Shown here in pieces: positions 47,302 to 55,327 of a stretch of 64,000 nucleotides of DNA. Source of the DNA: Oscillibacter sp. Lineage in GTDB: Bacteria > Bacillota > Clostridia > Oscillospirales > Oscillospiraceae. The notes beneath the pieces are model-generated. The model was given only the letters and a program-made list of their open reading frames with translations. It did not search any database and was not told the origin of the DNA. Location: assembly GCF_028693505.1 (NCBI RefSeq), contig NZ_JAQUVF010000004.1, positions 1-64,000 on the forward strand, in the 5' to 3' direction. How positions within the stretch are numbered: the stretch's first letter is position 1; the number at the start of each line of letters is the position of its first letter. A program made the translations under genes and the position numbers.

Positions 47302-47310
47302 TGACATGTA

Positions 47311-47343
47311 AAACCGCCGGAACGATTTTCTTCGTTCCGGCGG
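47311..47343. terminator. Hairpin ACCGCCGGAACGA...TCGTTCCGGCGGT
   Basis: 13-bp perfect inverted repeat between convergent genes. Confidence 0.7.
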
Positions 47344-47353
47344 TCAATCGATT

Positions 47354-48325
47354 TCAGTGGGAACGGACAGCCTTGGCGTTTGGGATTTCCAAAATCTGCG
47401 TCAAGCGTTCTAAATCCAGCGTGCCATCCACATACTGTTTCACTGCCGCTTCGGCGGCTTGTTTCCATGCCTGATACTCCGCATCCTGATAAATGGCCGG
47501 GGCACGGCTGACACGCATGGCATAGGCTTTATTTCGCCGCTGATAGAGGGACAAACCCTCGTCGGCGGCGATTTTCTTTTCGTATTTTTCCTTGGCTGCC
47601 AGCTCCTTGCAGGTCTTGCCGGCTTTGCCTGCCAAACGGTCGCAGTAGACTGTCCGAGAGGAGAAGGGCTGGAAATAGCCGCCGCAGTAGGCGCATTTTT
47701 TAAGCCTTACGTTCTGCTGTGCCATCTCCTGAATCTCCGTCAGTAGCACCGCTTGCAAATCATCAGCCCCCAAAAATAGGCGGCTGGTGATGTCCTCCGG
47801 CGGCTTCATTTCCTGAGCAGGGGAGAGGATGGGCACAAACTCATGTCCGCCGATGTAGATGCGCCGCTCGACACGCAGATAATCGCTTAACCCCGCCAGT
47901 TTGGCCGCCAGCAGCTTATCCCGGCTCTGGCGCATACAAAGCCGCTGCAAAGGGCTTTCTTTGCGCTCGTCCATCAGGAAAACATCATCGACTAACGCGC
48001 ACAAGTCCGAACGGAGCTTTTCTAGCTCCAGTAGGCGGTATCGCAGCCAAATGACCTTTTTCTTTTCAAAGGACATTGGAAGCAGAGCGCTGGTCAAAAA
48101 GGGATACTGGGATTTTATTTTGGCTGCAACCGCCTCCGCCAGCTTTTCCCGATCGGTTGGGTGGTTCAAATCATCTGCAGTTACGACCAACTCGTTCAAG
48201 AAAGTGTCAAAATCTGTGGAAAGAAAGGTCAGCAGGGCAGTGCCAAGTTGATCCTCCACAAGCTTCAGTCCATCGTCGATCCATTCTGTTTTCTTGTCAA
48301 AACTCAAGCAGTACAAGGCTTTCAT
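47354..48325 (-). CDS. DUF6076-like protein with C-terminal zinc-binding motif
   Basis: CAYCGGYFQPFSSRTVYCDR...CKELAAKEKYEKKIAADEG. Confidence 0.65.
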   Translation of the reverse strand: MKALYCLSFDKKTEWIDDGLKLVEDQLGTALLTFLSTDFDTFLNELVVTADDLNHPTDREKLAEAVAAKIKSQYPFLTSALLPMSFEKKKVIWLRYRLLELEKLRSDLCALVDDVFLMDERKESPLQRLCMRQSRDKLLAAKLAGLSDYLRVERRIYIGGHEFVPILSPAQEMKPPEDITSRLFLGADDLQAVLLTEIQEMAQQNVRLKKCAYCGGYFQPFSSRTVYCDRLAGKAGKTCKELAAKEKYEKKIAADEGLSLYQRRNKAYAMRVSRAPAIYQDAEYQAWKQAAEAAVKQYVDGTLDLERLTQILEIPNAKAVRSH

Positions 48326-48430
48326 GGCATTTCCTCCGTGGTAAACGCAGTCACAGTCAATGTGTCATATCATTTGTAACACAATCACTCTACCACATCT
48401 TGAAAAGTGCGTCAACGGTTGCTATGCTCA

Positions 48431-48469
48431 TTGTAGCGGATGAATCTCAAATGAGATCATCCGTTACAA
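48431..48469. repeat. Imperfect palindrome TTGTAGCGGATGAATCTC-aaat-GAGATCATCCGTTACAA
   Basis: Arms match except one substitution and one bulge. Confidence 0.8.
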
Positions 48470-48649
48470 TTGAATGACCGTTCGGATGAGACGCCGCTTT
48501 GGGGAAGTAGGCCGTGACCCGCCGTTTTTGAAATGGCGGCAGCCTGCCAAGAAGAGCACCGGCGTCAGGGATAGGCAACCCACATCCGGGGAGACGGCAA
48601 CAAGTTTTCTGTGCAGCACGCATACGTTAGCAGAAGGGAGGGGAGCAGA

Positions 48650-48817
48650 ATGATCAAAAAAGCGGAGTTTTTAGAGCGTCAAGGGGACCCATCGGCAAAT
48701 CCAGAATTTCTACTGGAGTATCAGAGGGCCGTTCTGCGTTCCCTCCAAGAAAACGGAATTTTGACCAGTGAGCAGATGGCAGATTGCATTTCCTTACTGG
48801 TAAAACAATGCCATTAA
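48650..48817 (+). CDS. Small protein upstream of the serine recombinase
   Basis: 55 aa MIKKAEFLERQGDPSANPEFLLEYQRAVLRSLQENGILTSEQMADCISLLVKQCH; purine-rich RBS. Confidence 0.6.
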   Translation: MIKKAEFLERQGDPSANPEFLLEYQRAVLRSLQENGILTSEQMADCISLLVKQCH

Positions 48818-48904
48818 AGCTGTTTTACTTTACAGATATTTCTATTCCGCACAATTGCAAAAAACCACGTTCAGCCGTAAACTTTCGAGAAAGGAGGCGG
48901 TTTT

Positions 48905-50545
48905 ATGATTCGTGTTGCGGCCTATTGCCGTGTATCCACCGACAAGGACGATCAGGCGAACTCATTTGAAAGTCAGCAGAAATATTTCCGGGAGTGTATT
49001 GACCGCAACCCGGACTGGGAGTTGCAGGACATCTACGCAGACGAGGGCCTGTCCGGCACCAGCACCAAAAAGCGCAAGCGCTTCAACCAGATGATTGCGG
49101 CGGCCCGAAGCGAGAAAATTGACCTGATTATCACCAAGGAAGTCAGCCGCTTTGCCCGTAATACCGTAGACACGTTGGAATACACCCGGGAGCTACGCAA
49201 GCGGGGCGTGGGCGTTTTGTTCCTGCTGGACAACATCAACACCATGGACACCGACGGGGAGCTGCGGCTGACCATCATGTCCTCCATGGCGCAGGATGAG
49301 AGCCGCAAGACCTCGGAGCGAGTCAAGTGGGGCCAGACCCGGCGCATGGAGCAAGGCGTGGTCTTTGGCCGGGAGCCGCTGGGCTACGATGTGAAGAACG
49401 GCTGCATGACGGTGAATCCCGAGGGGGCCGCCGTGGTGCGCTACATCTTTCACAAGTACCTCGTGGAGCGAAAGGGCACGCCTACGATTGCAAAGGAACT
49501 CTGTGCTGAGGGGATTCTATCCAGCCGGGGCAATCTGAAATGGTCCAGCGCAACCGTGCTGAAGCTCCTACGAAATGAGAAATACTGCGGCGACCTGATT
49601 CAAAAAAAAACCTATACGCCGGATTTTCTTACCCACGAAAAAAAGTACAACAAGGGGCAGGAGGAACTGGTGATTCTTCGAGATCACCACGAGGCCATCA
49701 TCGACCGGGAGACGTGGGAGACCGTGCAGCGGGAGCTGAATCGGAGGAGCCATCACAATTCCGCCACCGACAACGGCCACGGCAATCGATACCCGCTTTC
49801 CGGAAAAATGAAATGCGGCAATTGCGGCAGCAGCTTCTTGTCCCGCAAAAAGAAAACCCGCTCCGGCAAACCCAAAAAAATCTGGCGCTGCGGCAAAGCC
49901 ACCATCGAGGGCAAGCTCCGCGCCGATGCCCAAGGCAATCCCATCGGCTGTGACTTCGGCCATCAAATCCGAGAAGAGGTGGCCATGGACATTCTGCGCC
50001 GCTCCATCGAGGCGGTGCAGCTGGACGCAGAGGGCGTCATTGCAAACCTGACCCACATTGTGGAGACGGTGCTAAAAGACGCTCAGGATGACGGCAGCGG
50101 TCAGCAGCGACGCTTGGAGCTGGATTTGGAAGCAGAGCGCCAGAAAAAGCAAAAAACCTTGGAGGGATTCTTGAATCAATCCATCTCCAAGGCAGACTAC
50201 AAATTTATGAACGACCGCTACGATGCCGCCATTGCCGGCCTTCTTCAAAAGCTGGACGCCATTGAGGAGCGCCGCAAGCTGGACACCCAAGCAACCGGCG
50301 CACGGCGGGACATCAAAGCCGCTATCCGCAAAATCGTGACCGAGAAAAAGTCCGATAACTTCTGCGGGCAGCTGCTGGATCGCATGACGATTTACGCCGA
50401 CGGCAGGGTGGAGGTAGCCTTGAAACTACTGCCTTCCCGGTGGTTTTTCCTGCTGGAAGGCGTATGGAACTTTCGCACCCAAATGCAGGAGCAGCAGCCT
50501 TCCGAGTTGCCGATATCGGTCAGCAGCGCTTTCAACTCCGGATAG
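48905..50545 (+). CDS. Large serine recombinase (resolvase + recombinase + zinc ribbon + coiled coil)
   Basis: MIRVAAYCRVSTDKDDQANSFESQQKYF...EVSRFARNTVDTLEYTRELRKRGVGVLFL...SGKMKCGNCGSSFLSRKKKTRSGKPKKIWRCG; 3' end at the right junction. Confidence 0.96.
   Translation: MIRVAAYCRVSTDKDDQANSFESQQKYFRECIDRNPDWELQDIYADEGLSGTSTKKRKRFNQMIAAARSEKIDLIITKEVSRFARNTVDTLEYTRELRKRGVGVLFLLDNINTMDTDGELRLTIMSSMAQDESRKTSERVKWGQTRRMEQGVVFGREPLGYDVKNGCMTVNPEGAAVVRYIFHKYLVERKGTPTIAKELCAEGILSSRGNLKWSSATVLKLLRNEKYCGDLIQKKTYTPDFLTHEKKYNKGQEELVILRDHHEAIIDRETWETVQRELNRRSHHNSATDNGHGNRYPLSGKMKCGNCGSSFLSRKKKTRSGKPKKIWRCGKATIEGKLRADAQGNPIGCDFGHQIREEVAMDILRRSIEAVQLDAEGVIANLTHIVETVLKDAQDDGSGQQRRLELDLEAERQKKQKTLEGFLNQSISKADYKFMNDRYDAAIAGLLQKLDAIEERRKLDTQATGARRDIKAAIRKIVTEKKSDNFCGQLLDRMTIYADGRVEVALKLLPSRWFFLLEGVWNFRTQMQEQQPSELPISVSSAFNSG
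50495..50525. other. Right attachment junction of the element (shared TGCC at 50508-50511)
   Basis: Point where cotJC homology ends; inside recombinase 3' end. Confidence 0.8.
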
Positions 50546-50694
50546 GGCATGGTGTAGCGCTGGCTCAGGTACCGCAATGACGCGCCAAGCTCGCCGTCAG
50601 GTCCACCGTACTGAGAGATGATGATCGACGCCAGCTTGGGGTTGGTCGTCTTAATTTTTACCGGGTACTGCAATTTCTTTTCGTATACAAACAT
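50509..50694 (-). pseudogene. cotJC: cotJC 5' part (first 62 codons) at the element's right junction
   Basis: MFVYEKKLQYPVKIKTTNPKLASIIISQYGGPDGELGASLRYLSQRYTMPYPELKALLTDIG; frame continues antisense into the recombinase until 50392. Confidence 0.9.
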
Positions 50695-51149
50695 TACTCG
50701 TTCCCTCCTTCGTCCCAGGGCCACGGGTCTTTCAGCCAGGCGTAGCCGTCCTCGGGCGTAAGGTCTGTTTGCAGCAGGGGACCGTACATTTTCTGATACT
50801 TCTCCCGGCCTTCCTTGGAAAGCTTGATATAGGACCAAAACAGCTGTAAAACCTCCTGATCCTGCGCGTGGGTGACCAGATACAATCCCAGCTCGTCAAT
50901 GGCAAAATCCAGTGCCATCAATTCTACCAGAGCCGTATTGGACATCTTGGTCTTTGCCTGCATGGCCGCTTTGAAGGGCAGGTCCAGTCCGGGAAACAGC
51001 GTGCCGGTCTGCAATGCCTCCATCCGGCTGAAGCGGACGGGATTGGGCTCCTGCATGGGAATATAGGGAAACGCCAGCGAAGCGCAGCTACCGGGCAGCG
51101 AGCCCTTGTCAGCGCCGCAGGACGGAGTGGATGGGTTCTGATTTTCCAT
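50694..51149 (-). CDS. CotJA-CotJB fused spore coat protein
   Basis: CotJA-like LAFPYIPMQEPNPVRFSRMEALQTGTLFPGLDLPFK followed without stop by CotJB-like LVELMALDFAIDELGLYLVTHAQDQEVLQLFWSYIKLSKEGREKYQKMYGPL; TAATG overlap with cotJC. Confidence 0.8.
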   Translation of the reverse strand: MENQNPSTPSCGADKGSLPGSCASLAFPYIPMQEPNPVRFSRMEALQTGTLFPGLDLPFKAAMQAKTKMSNTALVELMALDFAIDELGLYLVTHAQDQEVLQLFWSYIKLSKEGREKYQKMYGPLLQTDLTPEDGYAWLKDPWPWDEGGNE

Positions 51150-51313
51150 GTTCCATGGATTCCTCCTTTTGAAAGGATGGCGCGCGGAGGCTCCACGCGC
51201 TCAGTTCAGTATATGCTCCAAACCGGGAGAAGGCGCCTGCCCTTGATTTCCCATGGCGGAGGCGCTATAATCAGGCATATGGGATAAGCAGGCGGGCATA
51301 CCCTCTTCCGGGG

Positions 51314-52057
51314 GTGTTGAATTTGATCATCTGCATTCGAAGGCGTCACCTGCGGGCGGCGGCCCTGCTGGTTTGCTTGCTGCTGGGTCTTGGGGTGTTT
51401 CTCCAGTGGGACAGTGGACCGTCCCAGCCGGTTTTTGCCGTGCGGGAGGGCGTCCCCATCACGGTGGTGGTGGACCCCGGCCACGGCGGGGAGGACGGCG
51501 GCGCCGTTTCGCCCGGCGGGGTGGAGGAGAGCCACATCAATTTGGTGATTGCGTCACAGGTGAATGATCTGCTGCGCTTTTCCGGCTGGCAGACCCGCAT
51601 GACACGGACGGAGGACGTCTCCATCCACAATGCGGAGGCTTCGTCCGCCCGGGAGAAAAAGGTTTCCGACATCCATAATCGGGTGGAAATCGTCAACGGC
51701 ACGGAAAACGCTGTTCTTTTGAGCATCCACCAAAACAGTTTGCCATCCTCCAGGGTGACCCATGGCGCGCAGGTGTTCTATAACGGGCAGGCGGGGGCGG
51801 ATACGCTTGCAAAGGCGGTGCAGGAGACGCTGAACACCGCCATCAATACGGAACGCGCCAAGCAGACCAAGGCCATCCCACCCACCATCTATTTAATGAA
51901 CAAGGCGCTGGCCCCGGCGATTTTGGTGGAGTGCGGCTTCCTCTCCAACGAAGAGGAGACCGTCCTGCTTCAAAACGACGTCTATCAACGAAAGCTATCC
52001 GCCGCCATCACCGCGGGATTTTTGCGGGGCATGACTGCGGGAGAGGAAGTAGCATGA
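51314..52057 (+). CDS. cwlD: N-acetylmuramoyl-L-alanine amidase, CwlD-like
   Basis: ITVVVDPGHGGEDGGAVSPGGVEESHINLVIASQVNDLL...ILVECGFLSNEEE. Confidence 0.88.
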   Translation: MLNLIICIRRRHLRAAALLVCLLLGLGVFLQWDSGPSQPVFAVREGVPITVVVDPGHGGEDGGAVSPGGVEESHINLVIASQVNDLLRFSGWQTRMTRTEDVSIHNAEASSAREKKVSDIHNRVEIVNGTENAVLLSIHQNSLPSSRVTHGAQVFYNGQAGADTLAKAVQETLNTAINTERAKQTKAIPPTIYLMNKALAPAILVECGFLSNEEETVLLQNDVYQRKLSAAITAGFLRGMTAGEEVA

Positions 52058-53433
52058 AGCAAAAAACGCTCTTTTACTGCACAGAATGCGGAAATGAGAC
52101 GCCGAAGTGGGCGGGGAAGTGCCCCGCCTGCGGCGCTTGGAATACCATTGTAGAGCAGCCGGAATCCAAACCCATCGCGGTCAAGGGCGGCAGGGGAGCC
52201 GTCCGGTCCGCGGGAGCGGTCCGGCGCGCCTGCGCGGTGACGGATTTGCAGACGGATGAAGAAATTCGCTTTCCCACCGGCATGGGGGAGTTGGACCGGG
52301 TCCTTGGCGGCGGCGCGGTGAAAGGCTCGCTGGTGCTGGTGGGCGGCGCGCCCGGCATCGGAAAATCCACGCTGATGCTGCAAATTTGCAGTAAGCTGTG
52401 CGAATTTTCCAAGGTTTTGTATGTATCCGGCGAGGAGTCGGAGCACCAGCTCAAACTCCGCGCCGGGCGGCTGCATGTGGATAGCCCCAGCTTGTTCGTG
52501 ATTTCGGAAACCGGTCTGGGAGACCTGCTGGAATCCGTTGCGGCGGAGCGTCCGGACGTTTTGATCGTGGACTCCATCCAGACGCTCTACAATTCCGCGC
52601 TGGACTCGCCGGCGGGCAGCGTCAGTCAGGTGAAGGAGTGTACCATGGCCCTGATGCAGCTGGCAAAGGGGCAAAACATCACCGTGTTCGTCATTGGGCA
52701 CGTGAATAAGGAAGGCTCCATCGCCGGTCCCAAGGTGCTGGAGCACATGGTGGACTGCGTGCTGTACTTCGAGGGCGACCAGCACACGTCCTATCGCATC
52801 CTCCGGGCAGCCAAAAACCGTTTTGGCGCCACCAACGAGATCGGCGTGTTTGAAATGCGGGACGCGGGGCTTGTGGAGGTGGAAAATCCGTCGGAGATGC
52901 TGCTCTCCGGCCGACCGGAGGACGCGCCGGGCACCTGCGTCACCTGCGTGATGGAAGGCGTGCGGCCGGTGCTGGCGGAGATTCAGGCGCTGGTGGTCAG
53001 CTCTGCCGGTGGAAATCCGCGCCGCACCAGCAACGGCTTTGACTTCAACCGGGCCGCCATGCTGCTGGCAGTGCTGGAAAAGCGGGGCGGATTGAAAGTG
53101 TCCGCCTGCGATGCATACCTGAACATCATCGGAGGACTTTCGCTGGACGAGCCTGCCGCCGACCTTGCGGCGGTGGTGGCGCTGGCCTCCAGCTATTTGG
53201 ACCGTCCCGTGCCAAGCGATCTGGTGGCCATCGGGGAAGTGGGGCTGACAGGGGAGCTGCGGACCGTCAATCAGCTGGACCAGCGCATTTCCGAGGTGCA
53301 GCGGCTGGGCTTTCGCAAGTGCGTCATTCCGTTTCACCGCGCGGCGGATGCGCAGGCGTTTCCCGGATTGCAGCTGCTTCCGGTGCGCAATATCGGTGAG
53401 GCGATCCGAGCCGCGCTGCGTCCGTCGGAATAA
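52054..53433 (+). CDS. radA: DNA repair protein RadA
   Basis: MKQKTLFYCTECGNETPKWAGKCPACGAWNT...LVGGAPGIGKSTLMLQIC. Confidence 0.95.
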   Translation: MKQKTLFYCTECGNETPKWAGKCPACGAWNTIVEQPESKPIAVKGGRGAVRSAGAVRRACAVTDLQTDEEIRFPTGMGELDRVLGGGAVKGSLVLVGGAPGIGKSTLMLQICSKLCEFSKVLYVSGEESEHQLKLRAGRLHVDSPSLFVISETGLGDLLESVAAERPDVLIVDSIQTLYNSALDSPAGSVSQVKECTMALMQLAKGQNITVFVIGHVNKEGSIAGPKVLEHMVDCVLYFEGDQHTSYRILRAAKNRFGATNEIGVFEMRDAGLVEVENPSEMLLSGRPEDAPGTCVTCVMEGVRPVLAEIQALVVSSAGGNPRRTSNGFDFNRAAMLLAVLEKRGGLKVSACDAYLNIIGGLSLDEPAADLAAVVALASSYLDRPVPSDLVAIGEVGLTGELRTVNQLDQRISEVQRLGFRKCVIPFHRAADAQAFPGLQLLPVRNIGEAIRAALRPSE

Positions 53434-53545
53434 AATGGACGCAGGCGCCGCCAAGAGACGGCACACCGGCAGCCGCCGCGCTGTCCAGCGTGCACACGCC
53501 GTCACACTGGTAGATACAACCGCTGGTACAGGGAATCAAACTCAT
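53324..53545 (-). CDS. Small Cys-rich protein, convergent with radA
   Basis: MSLIPCTSGCIYQCDGVCTLDSAAAAGVPSLGGACVHFIP...; tail overlaps the radA 3' end. Confidence 0.5.
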   Translation of the reverse strand: MSLIPCTSGCIYQCDGVCTLDSAAAAGVPSLGGACVHFIPTDAARLGSPHRYCAPEAAAIRETPAHPPRGETE

Positions 53546-53794
53546 TCGTCATCATCCGTTCTTTTTGTGATGGCATTAGCTTGACCGGAAGTACCGCGTT
53601 TTATGAATCCATACAGAGAGAGGAGGGTTTGGAACCAGACACCAAATTGAACAAAATAAAAATTTTGTTCAATTTAGGGGAGAGCAATTTGCCCTTTTCC
53701 CCGGGAAAGTCCTTTTTCAAGCCCTCATTGGCTACGCGGCTATCCCGGTGATTTTGGACAATCTGTGCTTTCCGAATGGTTCCCACCAAATCAT

Positions 53795-54802
53795 ATGATC
53801 GATTACCGCACCGAAGCGCCGCCGATTTTGCGGGATTTTTTATCCTATCACGAAACCATCAAGGCGCACTCCCGGCGCACTGTGGACGAATATTTCTTGG
53901 ACCTGCGCAATTTTTTTCGCTATCTCACGCAGCTGCGCGACCCGTCGCTTGCCGGCAAAGCGCTGGACGAAATCGACATCTCGGGCGTGGATCTGGAGTT
54001 TGTCGGCTCCGTGACGCTGACGGACATTTACGGCTATATGACCTATTTAAGCCGCGACCGCGTCCAGCACCTCAACAGCCCCCAATCCGATTACGGACTC
54101 TCCGCCGCGTCCCGCGCTCGGAAAATCGCCACCATCCGCTCGTTTTACGGGTACCTGACCAATAAGGCCCACCTACTTCGTGAAAATCCTGTCAAAGATA
54201 TGGATTCGCCCAAGCTGCGTAAAACGCTGCCAAAATACCTGACGCTGGACGAGAGCTTGCAGCTGCTGGACGCTGTGGACGGGAAAAATCAGGAGCGGGA
54301 CTACTGTATTTTGACGCTGTTTCTCAACTGCGGCCTGCGGATTTCGGAGCTGGTGGGCCTCAATCGCCGGGATATCCAGGAGGATGCGCTTCGGATCCTC
54401 GGCAAAGGCAACAAGGTCCGCATCATCTACCTCAACGACGCCTGTCAGGCGTCCATCAACCGCTATCTCGCCGTGCGGCGGCCCATCACCGGCCGGGACG
54501 CCGACGCGCTGTTTCTCTCCTCGCAAAATGAGCGTGTCAGCCGGTCCACCGTTCACGCCATGGTGAAAAAGCGGCTTTCGGAGGCCGGCATCGACTCCCG
54601 GGAGTACTCCTCCCACAAGCTGCGCCATACCGCCGCCACGCTGATGCTGCAAAACGGCGTGGACGTGCGGGCCGTGCAGGAGGTTCTGGGCCACGATCAT
54701 CTCAACACCACGGAAATCTACACCCATATTGACAACGAGGCCCTCCGGGTTGCTGCAAAGGCAAATCCCTTGTCACATGTTAAGAAATCAAAGAAAACTT
54801 GA
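53795..54802 (+). CDS. Tyrosine recombinase, XerC/XerD family
   Basis: LNCGLRISELVGLNRRDI...SSHKLRHTAATLMLQNGVDVRAVQEVLGHDHLNTTEIYTHI. Confidence 0.92.
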   Translation: MIDYRTEAPPILRDFLSYHETIKAHSRRTVDEYFLDLRNFFRYLTQLRDPSLAGKALDEIDISGVDLEFVGSVTLTDIYGYMTYLSRDRVQHLNSPQSDYGLSAASRARKIATIRSFYGYLTNKAHLLRENPVKDMDSPKLRKTLPKYLTLDESLQLLDAVDGKNQERDYCILTLFLNCGLRISELVGLNRRDIQEDALRILGKGNKVRIIYLNDACQASINRYLAVRRPITGRDADALFLSSQNERVSRSTVHAMVKKRLSEAGIDSREYSSHKLRHTAATLMLQNGVDVRAVQEVLGHDHLNTTEIYTHIDNEALRVAAKANPLSHVKKSKKT

Positions 54803-54814
54803 TATAGAAGCTGA

Positions 54815-54846
54815 AAGGCGTCATCGTTTGGAACGATGACGCCTTC
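54815..54846. terminator. Terminator AAGGCGTCATCGTT-tgg-AACGATGACGCCTT
   Basis: Perfect inverted repeat between convergent genes. Confidence 0.85.
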
Positions 54847-54883
54847 TCTTAAACATATATATTCTTCGCAGCAACGTGGAAAT

Positions 54884-55291
54884 TTACTGCATCTGCTTCT
54901 GGAGACGCTTGCCAAATGCCCAGCACAGGATGGTGGTGTAGGCTGGAACAAACAGTAAAAATAGCAAAATTTGATTTACGGTAAACGCAGCCTCGAAAAA
55001 ATTTTCTCCGTACTCAGCGGCATAGCGGAGCAGTAAGCCGAAACACGATGACAACAGCACGATTCCATAAACAAAAAGCATGGTCTTTTTGCGTGTGGAA
55101 GCGCCATGGACCCTGCAAAGCAAATAGGCAACAAGTCCATAGCGCACACAGGCAGAAAGGACTCCGCTGATGCCTCTATGCAACGGGAGTGGATATCCCA
55201 TATAACCGATTCCTATTAAAAATACCGTTTCCACAAAAATACACAACAAAAATGTTCTGGATTTCATCTGACCGCCTCCCAGTCCCAGCAA
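54884..55291 (-). CDS. Hypothetical membrane protein
   Basis: Four hydrophobic helices; plausible start at internal Met MKSRTFLL. Confidence 0.6.
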   Translation of the reverse strand: MLGLGGGQMKSRTFLLCIFVETVFLIGIGYMGYPLPLHRGISGVLSACVRYGLVAYLLCRVHGASTRKKTMLFVYGIVLLSSCFGLLLRYAAEYGENFFEAAFTVNQILLFLLFVPAYTTILCWAFGKRLQKQMQ

Positions 55292-55327
55292 ATTTCAATA
55301 TGGCGGCGCCATTGCGGCAGGCTCGCT

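Larger units (their letters stand above)
18437..50507. mobile_element. ~32 kb intervening element within cotJC
   Basis: Bounded by the two cotJC halves; large serine recombinase at right end; mobile-element-type genes at left end; in-frame rejoining of cotJC. Confidence 0.88.

Noticed and set aside
50392-50694. 100-aa hybrid ORF starting as CotJC and ending antisense to the recombinase
   Set aside because: Last ~38 residues are junction artefact; treated as the 5' part of split cotJC
51985-53505. 506-aa minus-strand ORF opposite radA
   Set aside because: Shadow ORF of radA with compositionally odd sequence
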